Positions 1 through 6,763 are shown, numbered from the stretch's first letter. The stretch: 10,622 nucleotides of DNA from Actinomycetes bacterium (GCA_023420745.1 JAEZVQ010000201.1:1-10622); one strand, 5' to 3'. Notes: generated by a model from the letters alone, not told the origin. Numbers and translations are program-made.

Positions 1-81
1 ATCCCATGTCGACTCGTCCTCGGGATTCCATTTCTCAAGAACGAAGCGTGACGCGCTGTGAGCGGTCGTTTGAGTGCCCAT
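1..81 (-). CDS. narK: NarK-type nitrate/nitrite MFS transporter, N-terminal fragment
   Basis: This is the first 27 codons of a gene that runs out of the left edge. The ATG at 81-79 is preceded by a good ribosome binding site, GAGAGGAA on the minus strand at about 90-97. The translation ends with the motif KWNPEDESTWD. From family knowledge, actinobacterial NarK-type nitrate/nitrite porters begin with a short cytoplasmic tail carrying a W-D/N-P-E-D-x-x-x-W motif just before the first membrane helix, so the match is specific although short. The role would be nitrate uptake or nitrite export across the cytoplasmic membrane in nitrate respiration. No membrane segment is visible because the window ends first. 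The gene is divergent from mogA, which fits nitrate reductase also needing Moco. Function rests on one motif and on context. Confidence 0.68.
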   Translation of the reverse strand, partial: MGTQTTAHSASRFVLEKWNPEDESTWD

Positions 82-117
82 GGGCGAGGTTCCTCTCTGG
101 GTGACGCGATGAGGGAG

Positions 118-137
118 TGTCGCTACGAAAGGCGACA
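118..137. repeat. Perfect 6-bp inverted repeat in the narK leader
   Basis: TGTCGC at 118-123 is mirrored by GCGACA at 132-137 around an 8-base spacer, with possible G-T wobble pairs at both ends of the arms. It lies about 20 bases upstream of the narK ribosome binding site on the minus strand. It could be an operator or an mRNA leader hairpin. It has no T-tract, so it is not a terminator. Confidence 0.4.
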
Positions 138-210
138 TCGTGGCGAGCCGCGCACACTCGGCACGTCATCAACCAACCCTATTTTTCACGGTTCAATACG
201 TGTAAAACGC

Positions 211-216
211 TATACT
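211..216 (+). promoter_or_regulatory. Candidate -10 box for mogA
   Basis: TATACT differs from the -10 consensus at one position and stands out in an otherwise G+C-rich region, 109 bases upstream of the chosen mogA start. No good -35 hexamer lies 16-18 bases upstream. An imperfect dyad, CACG at 187-190 and CGTG at 199-202, sits in that place and could bind an activator. This is a reading of motifs only. Confidence 0.3.
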
Positions 217-255
217 GATTGATAGATCTGCGCGGCGACCGATGAGAACCTCAGT

Positions 256-274
256 GGAAAAATCTCATTTTTCC
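256..274. repeat. Perfect 7-bp A/T-rich inverted repeat in the mogA leader
   Basis: GGAAAAA at 256-262 is mirrored by TTTTTCC at 268-274 around TCTCA. A second pairing, ATGAGA at 242-247 with TCTCAT at 263-268, uses the loop and part of the arm, so the two hairpins would exclude each other in RNA. It sits between the candidate -10 box and the ribosome binding site of mogA. It may be a protein operator or a leader structure; no long T-run follows it on the plus strand. Confidence 0.45.
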
Positions 275-324
275 CTGTGATTCCGCAGATTGCGCAGCGC
301 TCATCGCTACGGGAGGAACCGATC

Positions 325-957
325 GTGACCACTCATCCACCGTCGAATTCGCCAACACCATTGGTTCCGAATTCCTCACACGCCCCATCTCCCACGGTGA
401 CGGTCGATGCTCATGCACACCTCGCCGAAAAGAAAATCCTCCCGCTGACCCGTGACGTTCGCGGGCGGGTCATCACCGTCTCAGATGCGGCGTTCGAAGG
501 AGCGCGCGAGGATCTTTCCGGCCCGCTGGCTCAGCAGATTCTCGCCAAGTATCGCGTGGTTGCTGACCGCGATATTGTCCCTGACGGCGTGGAACCCGTG
601 CGCGCGGCGATCCGTCAAGCAATAAACTCCGGCGCCCGGGTGATCGTCACCTCGGGTGGCACGGGGGTGACGCCACGCGATTTGACCCCTGAAGCGACTA
701 TGCCACTACTCGAAGTGCGCCTCGATGCTATCGCCCAGCAGATTGTCACCTATGGGCTGACGAAGACGCCGCTGGCAAGTTTGTCGCGCGGACTGGTGGG
801 AATTACTCAGCGCGGTCCGCACGGTTGCCTCGTCGTGAACGCACCGGGCTCTCGCGGAGGCGTGCGCGATGCCCTGGCGGTAGTCGGCCCCCTCATCGCT
901 CACATCCTCGAACAGTTCGACCCCGAGCAGTTTCCGCTCCCCTCACGGCAGCAGTAG
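325..957 (+). CDS. mogA: Molybdopterin adenylyltransferase (MogA/MoaB family)
   Basis: A 210-residue protein of the MogA/MoaB fold. Family members adenylylate molybdopterin with ATP in the cytoplasm, producing the substrate that MoeA uses for molybdate insertion. The signature TSGGTG lies at residues 109-114, followed by PRDLTPEA at about 117-124. The core domain begins near residue 38 with RGRVITVSD, then the family-typical SGP segment and RDIVPDGVEPV. I chose the GTG at 325 because GGGAGGA at 311-317 is a strong ribosome binding site seven bases upstream. An in-frame GTG at 277 lacks such a site. The first 37 residues are rich in Pro, Ser and Thr, are not part of the domain, and make the protein longer than a bare family core. 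An in-frame GTG at 397 would remove most of this tail but has no visible ribosome binding site. The gene stands alone on the plus strand, convergent with mobA. MogA and MoaB cannot be separated with certainty; here it is the only family member. Confidence 0.88.
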   Translation: MTTHPPSNSPTPLVPNSSHAPSPTVTVDAHAHLAEKKILPLTRDVRGRVITVSDAAFEGAREDLSGPLAQQILAKYRVVADRDIVPDGVEPVRAAIRQAINSGARVIVTSGGTGVTPRDLTPEATMPLLEVRLDAIAQQIVTYGLTKTPLASLSRGLVGITQRGPHGCLVVNAPGSRGGVRDALAVVGPLIAHILEQFDPEQFPLPSRQQ

Positions 958-1019
958 CGCACAGCGCGCAACTCGGTCAGGTGTCAGTGAAACAACCGAG
1001 CGGCCACTCACCACCAATG

Positions 1020-1706
1020 TCACTCGACAGTGGTCAGTCGACGCTCGACGCGAATGGCGTCCTCAGGGGTGTCAATATCGTCGACGAGGATCGGATCGAC
1101 CTCGACGTTGACGACCGTGCCGCCAATGCTCTCGACCACCTCGAGTAACGCTTTCATTGATCGGCGAGGAGCACGCCCCGACTCCTTGGCCTGACGCTCA
1201 AGCTCCGCGGCTGCGGTAAGCGCAACGTCGAGACGCCAGACCCCAACCACGGGGTGTCTATACCCGTCGACACTCGCAAGCACCACGCTCGCCCCACCCC
1301 ACGGCTCCCCCATGGCAATTGCGGCGTCGAGCACTGCAAGCGCTCGCCCCGATAGTGGCGCATCGACGGGGATGAGACCAACTCGCGCATCATGGCAAAG
1401 TCCCGGATCGCTCAGCCGGGAATTGGCGAGGTAGCGGCAACCGGCAACGAAACCTGCCATCGGCCCGCTCAGTGGTGGATCCTCCACCACCCGTTCCAGC
1501 CTTCCAGCCCCCGGCAGTGTCGCCACATCGTCTGGAGCGATGAGGATCACGCGCTCTGCCGTCACATACTCCAGTGTCCATTCCAGTAGCGGTCGTCCGG
1601 CGACTTCGAGGAATGGCTTGTTGATGCCACCAACGCGCATCCCTGTACCTCCTGCGAGGATGAGCGTTGCTGTCAGCGTGTCAGCCACACGCGCATGGTG
1701 ATTCAC
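1020..1706 (-). CDS. mobA: Molybdenum cofactor guanylyltransferase (MobA-like)
   Basis: A 228-residue nucleotidyltransferase expected to join GMP from GTP to Mo-molybdopterin, giving the MGD form that DmsA-family enzymes bind. Visible are the N-terminal nucleotide loop LILAGGTGMRVGG at residues 15-27 with the family lysine K30 in NKPFLE, then DPPLSGPMAG, a PVDAP segment where the metal-binding Asp lies, HPVVGVW, and a C-terminal DDIDTPEDA like the family's NTPEDL. The GTG start at 1706 directly follows the moaC TGA stop, and GGAGG in the end of moaC lies five bases upstream, so translation is probably coupled. It is the last gene of the moeB-moeA-moaC-mobA run. The 62 bases between it and mogA hold no terminator I would trust. 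A related NTP-transferase specificity such as CTP (MocA-like) is possible, but a bis-MGD enzyme in the same window favours MobA. Confidence 0.85.
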   Translation of the reverse strand: MNHHARVADTLTATLILAGGTGMRVGGINKPFLEVAGRPLLEWTLEYVTAERVILIAPDDVATLPGAGRLERVVEDPPLSGPMAGFVAGCRYLANSRLSDPGLCHDARVGLIPVDAPLSGRALAVLDAAIAMGEPWGGASVVLASVDGYRHPVVGVWRLDVALTAAAELERQAKESGRAPRRSMKALLEVVESIGGTVVNVEVDPILVDDIDTPEDAIRVERRLTTVE

Positions 1707-2258
1707 TCACGCCTCCGCGTATTCGCCGCCACCGACAGCGAGGGGCGTGCGCACCCACGTGCCCGAGCGTCCTCCACGCTTTTCGGTGACCTCGCAGCAT
1801 TCGATCGACACATCCTTGTCGATCCCTTTGACCATGTCAACGACATTGAGTGCCGCCACCGTCACCGCCGTCAAAGCCTCCATTTCAATCCCCGTGCGAT
1901 CCGCGGTTTTCACGTTCGCGCGGATACGCACCCCGCGGTCTTCGACTTCGAGTTCAACGCGGCAGTGATGGATGGCAATGGGATGTGCCAGCATGAGGAT
2001 TTCCGGTGCGCGTTTGACGGCAGCAATCCCGGCGAGGCGTGCCACCGCGAGCGCGTCGCCTTTCGGCACGGTGTCGTCGCGCAGCGCCGCGACAATTGCT
2101 GGAGAGCAGCGGACAAACCCGTGGGCGCTTGCTTCGCGCACCGTCACTGCTTTACCGGAAATATCGACCATATGGGCGTGTCCTCGCCGGTCGAGGTGGG
2201 GTAGCTGCCCCGGCTTCGTATCGGGCGTGGTGTCATGTGCGCTGGTGTCGTCACTCAT
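1707..2258 (-). CDS. moaC: Cyclic pyranopterin monophosphate synthase (MoaC)
   Basis: A 183-residue protein catalysing the second half of step one of Moco synthesis, turning the MoaA product into cyclic pyranopterin monophosphate. Conserved blocks are HLDRRGHAHMVDIS (about 21-34), KGDALAVARLAGIAAVKR (66-83), AHPI (91-94) and TGIEMEALTAVTVAAL (122-137). Residues matching the E. coli active site are K66, H92, D141 and K144. The usual Cys-His-Pro-Leu motif reads Ala-His-Pro-Ile here. I chose the ATG at 2258 because it has GGAG seven bases upstream and overlaps the moeA stop in an ATGAGTGA arrangement. A longer frame to 2300 would overlap moeA by 50 bases. It lies between moeA and mobA and is translated in one run with them. 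The identification is firm. Confidence 0.93.
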   Translation of the reverse strand: MSDDTSAHDTTPDTKPGQLPHLDRRGHAHMVDISGKAVTVREASAHGFVRCSPAIVAALRDDTVPKGDALAVARLAGIAAVKRAPEILMLAHPIAIHHCRVELEVEDRGVRIRANVKTADRTGIEMEALTAVTVAALNVVDMVKGIDKDVSIECCEVTEKRGGRSGTWVRTPLAVGGGEYAEA

Positions 2259-3606
2259 CGGAGTTCTCCGTCCGTTCGAGGTCATCTCGTCGCGTGCCAC
2301 GAGTGGGGTTCAGGGCGTGGAGGACGCTCACCTCGTCACCTTCACGCACCGCCGTACATTCGGCGGGGATTACCGCAATACCGTTGCCTTGCGCCAGTGC
2401 TGCCGCCAGATGCGATTTTGAGCCGAGCGGGTGGATCAGCGAACAGCGCCACTGCCCCTCGTATTCACCGATGACCACGGGAACGAACTGTGTCTTGCCC
2501 TCGGGGGAAGCCCACGCGTCCACGGTACGCATGGTCGACCACCTGCCGAGCAGTGCCGAGCGTTCCTCGCTGAGCTGCCGCGGTGGAACAGCGGTATCCG
2601 CTTCCCAGCCCATGAGCAGGCGCAGGCACGGGGCGACGAAAAGCGTGAAAGAGACGACGACGCTGACTGGGTTCCCGGGGAGGGCGAAGATTGGAACCTC
2701 GCGTCCCGAGCTGTTCGTCGCAAGCCCGAAGCCTTGCGGTTTACCCGGCTGCATGGCGACACGGTGGAACTCCATCCCGAAGTCTCGCCCGCCCACCGCT
2801 TTGACTACGTCGAAAGCGCCGGCACTGACCCCACCGGTGGTAATTACCGCGTCCGCTTCGCTGATGGCGCGGGTGAGGAGGTGGGCGAAGTCGTCGCCGT
2901 TGTCGCTGGCGCGCAGCGTGTCAATGACATCGGCACCGAGTTCGTCGAGGAGCCCGACGAGGGTGATGGTGTTCGAGTCCGGAATCTGCCCGTAGCCCAC
3001 GCCTTCGCCGGGATCACGCAGCTCGTCGCCGGTGGTGATGACGATGATGCGTGGACGGGGATAGACGGTAACCTCGGTGTGACCGGTGCTCACCAGGGCA
3101 CCGAGCGCCGGGGCGCCTACTCTCATCCCTCGCCGCAATACCGTGTGCCCCACCCGCGTGTCTTCACCGCGGTGGCGGACATTGGCGCCCGCTTCCACCT
3201 CGCTCACGCGCAACCCAACCCGGGTCGGTAGCGGGTGTGGTCCCGGTTCGATGGTCGTGTCCTCGACTTTGACAACCGCGTCAGCACCGTCGGGCATCGG
3301 GGCACCGGTCATGATCCGTGCGGCGGCGGTTGTGTCGAAGGCGAGCGGGGTTTGCGCTCCCGCGGGAATGTCGCCAACGACTGGCATCCAGCGCACGCCG
3401 TTCGGGTCGGGCTCGACTGCGTTGACAACCGTGCTCGAAACAGCAAATCCGTCCATTGCCGAGTTGGAAAATGCCGGGACATCGAGGAGTGCAGTGACAT
3501 CCTCAGCGACGATCAGCCCACGTGCCTCACGCAGTGGCAACCGTTTGGGCTGCAGCGGCATCATGCGTCGAAGCAGCGACGCAAGATATTCCTCCGGAGC
3601 TATCAC
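2251..3606 (-). CDS. moeA: Molybdopterin molybdenumtransferase (MoeA)
   Basis: A 451-residue protein that inserts molybdate into adenylylated molybdopterin, releasing AMP. The conserved VPAFSNSAMDGFAV lies at about residues 43-56, with D52 matching the catalytic Asp of the E. coli enzyme. It is followed by PVVGDIPAG, MTGAPMPDGADAVV, TGDEL, GQIPDSNT, the MogA-like signature TTGGVSAGAFD (near 256-266), QPGKPQGF and LPGNPVS, then a C-terminal beta domain. Length is normal for bacterial MoeA. I chose the GTG at 3606 because AGGAGG (3612-3617, minus strand) lies five bases upstream. A GTG at 3624 would add six residues and put the ribosome binding site inside the gene. It starts 50 bases after moeB and overlaps moaC by eight bases. 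No second MoeA paralogue is in the window. Confidence 0.93.
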   Translation of the reverse strand: MIAPEEYLASLLRRMMPLQPKRLPLREARGLIVAEDVTALLDVPAFSNSAMDGFAVSSTVVNAVEPDPNGVRWMPVVGDIPAGAQTPLAFDTTAAARIMTGAPMPDGADAVVKVEDTTIEPGPHPLPTRVGLRVSEVEAGANVRHRGEDTRVGHTVLRRGMRVGAPALGALVSTGHTEVTVYPRPRIIVITTGDELRDPGEGVGYGQIPDSNTITLVGLLDELGADVIDTLRASDNGDDFAHLLTRAISEADAVITTGGVSAGAFDVVKAVGGRDFGMEFHRVAMQPGKPQGFGLATNSSGREVPIFALPGNPVSVVVSFTLFVAPCLRLLMGWEADTAVPPRQLSEERSALLGRWSTMRTVDAWASPEGKTQFVPVVIGEYEGQWRCSLIHPLGSKSHLAAALAQGNGIAVIPAECTAVREGDEVSVLHALNPTRGTRRDDLERTENSDE

Positions 3607-3656
3607 CCACACCTCCTGATTCACACGAATAAGCGATCACGCGGATTATGGCTCTT

Positions 3657-4427
3657 CTATTGTCCCTCACCGCGGTGGAAGACGATGGTGTCCCAGGTGA
3701 GGCGTGCAGCATCAACGACGAGGAGGCGCCCAGCGAGCACCTCACCCACACCGGTCAGCAGTTTGATCGCCTCACACGCCATCACCGTCCCAGCCTGTCC
3801 GCATACAGCTCCGAGAACTCCGTCGGTGACCGAGGATGGGGTGGCGACCATAGGAGCCTGAGGGTAGATGTCACGAAGGCTGATCCCCGGCGGAAACACG
3901 CTGACCTGATATTCCATTCCCACGATCGTCCCCCACACGTGGGTGCGGCGGGTTCGTGCACAAGCGTCGGCAATGAGGTATTTCGCATCGAAAGTATCGG
4001 TGGCATCAATAACGAGGTCGTATTCACGCACCACTGCGTCGATGGTCTGCGCGGTCAGGATGGGGTGAGTGATAACGGTGACGTCAGGGTTGATCGCAGC
4101 AATGGTACGTGCTGCCGACTGCGTTTTTTCCATCCCGACAGCGTTCGCCGTGTGGATGACTTGGCGACCGAGATTCGTTTCGTCGACGGTGTCACCGTCC
4201 GCTACGCCGATGGTGCCGATCCCAATGGCGGCAAGATAGGCGAGGACAGGGCTGCCGAGCCCTCCAGCACCGACGACAAGGACGCGACTGGCGTGCAATG
4301 TGGCGATGGTGTCCTCGTCGAATCCGGCAATCCGCGCTGTTGGCTCATCCCTCGGTGTTAGCACTGCCACATCCTCTTCATTCTCGATCACTGCACTATC
4401 AACATCCCACTGTCTCGCATCGCTCAC
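3657..4427 (-). CDS. moeB: MoaD-activating adenylyltransferase (MoeB/ThiF family) without zinc cysteines
   Basis: A 256-residue E1-like enzyme expected to adenylylate the C-terminal glycine of MoaD with ATP so that it can be thiocarboxylated. The nucleotide loop GAGGLGSP lies at residues 53-60, DETNLGRQ at 82-89, and the catalytic Asp is D144 in DATDTFDAKYL. No rhodanese domain follows, so another protein must supply sulfur. Unusual: the two CxxC pairs that bind structural zinc in E. coli MoeB are absent. The segment normally reading CAEAGVLG is SVTDGVLG, so that conserved Cys is missing too. The N-terminal RYxRQ-type motif is also degenerate. The start is uncertain: an in-frame TGA lies just upstream of the GTG at 4427 and there is no strong ribosome binding site; GTG codons 13, 20 and 22 are alternatives. 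It heads the moeB-moeA-moaC-mobA run. A role with ThiS or another sulfur carrier is possible, but the Moco neighbours favour MoaD. Confidence 0.85.
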   Translation of the reverse strand: MSDARQWDVDSAVIENEEDVAVLTPRDEPTARIAGFDEDTIATLHASRVLVVGAGGLGSPVLAYLAAIGIGTIGVADGDTVDETNLGRQVIHTANAVGMEKTQSAARTIAAINPDVTVITHPILTAQTIDAVVREYDLVIDATDTFDAKYLIADACARTRRTHVWGTIVGMEYQVSVFPPGISLRDIYPQAPMVATPSSVTDGVLGAVCGQAGTVMACEAIKLLTGVGEVLAGRLLVVDAARLTWDTIVFHRGEGQ

Positions 4428-4492
4428 TCATCCAACTCGCGTGGATTCTTCCTTCGATCGTTGCACACGGCAGGACATCGTCGCTCGCCTCG

Positions 4493-4498
4493 TAGACT
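4493..4498 (+). promoter_or_regulatory. Candidate -10 box for a leaderless moaE transcript
   Basis: TAGACT resembles an actinobacterial -10 box and ends seven bases before the moaE ATG at 4506. No Shine-Dalgarno sequence precedes that ATG. Together this would fit transcription starting at or next to the start codon, which is common in actinobacteria. No convincing -35 hexamer is seen, so the call is weak. Confidence 0.25.
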
Positions 4499-4505
4499 AG
4501 CCACT

Positions 4506-4931
4506 ATGCGAGTCGAAACCGGTATTTCCACCAGTCCCATTAATGAGGGCGACGCTCCGACAATGCCGGGCGATTGTGGGGCGCGCGCAGTATTTGTCGG
4601 AGCGGTGCGCGACCATGATCCAGCAGCAGGCTACGACGCGACCGTCACCGCACTGTCCTATTCAGCGCACCCCGATGCTGAGGTTTTTCTTCGTCGCGCC
4701 GTCGAAACAACCGCAGCGAAATACCCAACGTTGCGTTCGGTGTGGGTGCGACACCGCGTTGGCGACCTCTCCGTCGGCGACGTCGCGCTCATCGTCATCG
4801 TTGATGCACCACATCGCGGCGTCGCGTTTTCCGCGTGCCCGGCAATCGTTGATGCAATCAAAGCTCAGGTGCCGATTTGGAAGGAACAGTTTTACGTTGA
4901 CGGTCATTCCACGTGGTCAAATACCCCGTAG
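4506..4931 (+). CDS. moaE: Molybdopterin synthase catalytic subunit (MoaE)
   Basis: A 141-residue large subunit of molybdopterin synthase. In a heterotetramer with MoaD it transfers two sulfurs to cyclic pyranopterin monophosphate to make molybdopterin. Visible family blocks are FVGAVRDHD near residue 30, WVRHRVGDLSVGD near 79-91, APHRGVAFSACPAIVDAIK and VPIWKEQ. K119 and K126 coincide with the active-site lysines of the E. coli enzyme. The ATG at 4506 is chosen because upstream codons encode no family sequence; there is no clear ribosome binding site. It is divergent from moeB across 78 bases and convergent with moaD across 23 bases, so it is transcribed apart from its partner subunit, an uncommon arrangement since moaD and moaE are usually in one operon. 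No terminator is visible in the convergent gap. Confidence 0.92.
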   Translation: MRVETGISTSPINEGDAPTMPGDCGARAVFVGAVRDHDPAAGYDATVTALSYSAHPDAEVFLRRAVETTAAKYPTLRSVWVRHRVGDLSVGDVALIVIVDAPHRGVAFSACPAIVDAIKAQVPIWKEQFYVDGHSTWSNTP

Positions 4932-4954
4932 CTGTCACACCTCAACGTGGGTCG

Positions 4955-5287
4955 TTACCCTCCAGCAAATGGGGGAAGAACGTCAATAGTGAGCCGCGCG
5001 TCATCGGCCTCGAGATCACCGGAGCCGATATCGCTCAACGGTATCTTCGCATCTCGATAGTAGCCATTGACGAGGAGCGAGCAGGCAGGAAGGATACGCT
5101 CGAACGCCGCAACGTCAACAGCGTGTTTCGCTGCAATCTGTACCGCTTCACCGATGCTGGCACCACACGGCACCACGACATCGACCTCACGCTCACCCAC
5201 TGCGCGAGCGACCACGGCAAAGAATCGCACCCGCACCCGTTGGTTGGCGCGATCCCCACTGACATCGTCACTTCTCGTTGTCATCAT
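4955..5287 (-). CDS. moaD: Molybdopterin synthase sulfur carrier subunit (MoaD)
   Basis: A 110-residue ubiquitin-like protein. It ends in DVLPPFAGG, the C-terminal Gly-Gly tail that MoeB adenylylates and that carries the thiocarboxylate used by MoaE. The beta-grasp domain starts near residue 17 with RVRVRFFAVVARAVG, the usual MoaD opening, and includes LLVNGYY. The protein is longer than the roughly 80 residues of E. coli MoaD because of about 16 extra residues at the N-terminus and a longer segment before the tail. The ATG at 5287 is supported by GGAGG (5295-5299, minus strand) seven bases upstream, overlapping the end of moaA. It is the last gene of the DUF6457-moaA-moaD run. Confidence 0.9.
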   Translation of the reverse strand: MMTTRSDDVSGDRANQRVRVRFFAVVARAVGEREVDVVVPCGASIGEAVQIAAKHAVDVAAFERILPACSLLVNGYYRDAKIPLSDIGSGDLEADDARLTIDVLPPFAGG

Positions 5288-5290
5288 CCA

Positions 5291-6307
5291 CTATCCTCCG
5301 ATGTCCGCCATTCGCCGCGCTGGCGAAAGAGGCGCGAGGGCGAAATGCCCTGCGGCTTTCGACCACGCATTGTCGACCCACAGTGCTGCGAGGTCATCAT
5401 CGCTGGCGCCACGTCGCATCGCCGCGGCGAGGTCAGTAAAACGGTCAGTAAATAGGCAGTTGTAAATTCGCCCGTTAGCGCTGAGTCGGGTGCGGGCGCA
5501 GTTGGCGCAAAACGGTTCCGTTGTCGAGGCAATGATTCCTACGGTTCCTGTGCGTTCCCCATCCGAAACCCGCATCCGTCGGGCTGGGGAGTGAATCGGA
5601 GTCGGCACCTGTTCGACATCGAAAACCTCACTCAAACGCCGACGAATATCTGCGGCGGTGGGCGCGGCGGAGACAGATTGCGCAAGCGGCCCAATTGGCA
5701 TGAACTCAATCGCCCGCCACTCAATTCCTCGATCTAAACAAAACCGCACAATATCCGGGATTTCGCGCAGAGATTCTCGGTCGAGGATGACAGAGTTGAG
5801 TTTCACATGGTCGAGCTCTGCGCGAGCCGCAGCGGCGACTGCCGCCTCGATCCCTCGCATCACGTCGTCAAAGCGTTCGCGTTGCGACAACGCGGCAAAA
5901 CGCGCCGGATTAGTCGAGTCGAGAGAAATATTGATGCGTGTAATTCCCGCCGCGATGAGCCCCGGCAGGCGACGTTCAAGCGTCACCGCATTCGTCGTCA
6001 ACGCCAGGGTCCCGCATTCGCCCGCATCAAATGCCTCACGTGCGGCGGCAACGATGTCCTCAAGGTCGGGGCGAAGCAGCGGCTCCCCGCCGGTGAAGCG
6101 GATTTTTCTCACCCCAAGCGACACAGCAAGAGCGCACAGTCGCGCAAATTCTTGCGTCGTCAACAAGTCGTCGCGGGGGATCCAATCGCGCGCGTCGGAA
6201 GGGATGCAATAGGTACAGCGAAGATTGCACCGATCCGTAACAGAGACGCGCAGATCGGTGGCGATGCGACCGAACGTGTCGCGCAGCTGCCGGGTGCGGG
6301 TACTCAC
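5291..6307 (-). CDS. moaA: GTP 3',8-cyclase (MoaA), radical SAM
   Basis: A 338-residue radical SAM enzyme carrying out the first step of Moco synthesis, the cyclisation of GTP. The N-terminal cluster motif CNLRCTYC gives Cys 27, 31 and 34, followed by FTGGEPLL for SAM binding. The second cluster motif CANC then Cys after 13 residues gives Cys 267, 270 and 284, which together with the C-terminal IGG is specific to MoaA. The tail reads ADIGG, so the catalytically important Gly-Gly is present. The GTG start at 6307 overlaps the stop of the upstream gene by four bases (GTGA), implying translational coupling; a separate ribosome binding site is weak. It is followed by moaD three bases after its stop. 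Both clusters and the tail are intact, so the enzyme should be active under low oxygen. Confidence 0.95.
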   Translation of the reverse strand: MSTRTRQLRDTFGRIATDLRVSVTDRCNLRCTYCIPSDARDWIPRDDLLTTQEFARLCALAVSLGVRKIRFTGGEPLLRPDLEDIVAAAREAFDAGECGTLALTTNAVTLERRLPGLIAAGITRINISLDSTNPARFAALSQRERFDDVMRGIEAAVAAAARAELDHVKLNSVILDRESLREIPDIVRFCLDRGIEWRAIEFMPIGPLAQSVSAAPTAADIRRRLSEVFDVEQVPTPIHSPARRMRVSDGERTGTVGIIASTTEPFCANCARTRLSANGRIYNCLFTDRFTDLAAAMRRGASDDDLAALWVDNAWSKAAGHFALAPLSPARRMADIGG

Positions 6308-6624
6308 GCCTGAGCGATATCCTCACCTGAGACGGAGCGCACCCGCGCGATCAATTCGCGCGTTTTCGCAACAATCCGAGCGTTTCGCTCCTCCCTGTCT
6401 CCCTCATCGCAGGTGGCAGTACCTCCGACACCCATCCCGACAAGGAATGCCGTCAGCGGGGTTCCGGGACGTGAGAGTTCGTGTGCCGTATGCCCCGCCA
6501 TGGCGAGAAGGTCGGATTCAAGTTCATCAATGATGTCCGGATCGACATCGAATAACGCGCATGCCCGATGCAGCCATCGACGCATCGTTTCCATCTCTTC
6601 GGGGGTATTGCACTTCGGAGTCAT
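6304..6624 (-). CDS. DUF6457-type small protein, Moco-associated
   Basis: A 106-residue protein without signal peptide or membrane segment. Residues 15-60 read like a small helical domain: RRWLHRACALFDVD, then an acidic stretch, LLAMAGHTAHELSRPGTPLTAFLVGMGVG. From memory this pattern (W, then LLxxAxxxAHxxxRPxxPLTxFLxG) matches DUF6457. That domain occurs in actinobacterial Moco clusters, often joined to a MobA-like nucleotidyltransferase. No biochemical function is known to me. The ATG at 6624 has GAGG seven bases upstream. The gene is first in its run and overlaps moaA by four bases, so it is made together with MoaA, not with MobA. The C-terminal 35 residues are charged and probably helical. 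The family name needs a profile search; that the ORF is real is well supported by its ribosome binding site and coupling. Confidence 0.75.
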   Translation of the reverse strand: MTPKCNTPEEMETMRRWLHRACALFDVDPDIIDELESDLLAMAGHTAHELSRPGTPLTAFLVGMGVGGTATCDEGDREERNARIVAKTRELIARVRSVSGEDIAQA

Positions 6625-6763
6625 CGGAGTACCTCACTCACGTATTGACTGTGTTGTCCAGGCATCCCGTCACGATACTCGCACCGCCCGATAAGACTGA
6701 GCATCACAACCGTGCATCGGCACCGCGTGGAAGACAAGTCACCACCAGCGGCAGCGTGGATAA

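Noticed and set aside
211..230. FNR-type site around TTGATAGATCTG in the narK/mogA region
   Set aside because: Only the left half-site TTGAT is present; the right half does not match ATCAA.
972..1000. CTCGGT/ACCGAG stem between mogA and mobA as a bidirectional terminator
   Set aside because: The stem has only six pairs with a 17-base loop and no T-tract on either strand.
2039..2995. Long plus-strand open frame opposite moeA and moaC (318 codons)
   Set aside because: It lies antisense to two firmly identified genes, shows no domain, and its composition is that of a shadow frame.
4932..4954. Terminator in the convergent moaE/moaD gap
   Set aside because: Twenty-three bases without a stable stem or T-run.
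6755..6763. DnaA-box-like sequence (TTATCCACG on the minus strand)
   Set aside because: A single eight-of-nine match with no cluster and no replication genes nearby; expected by chance.
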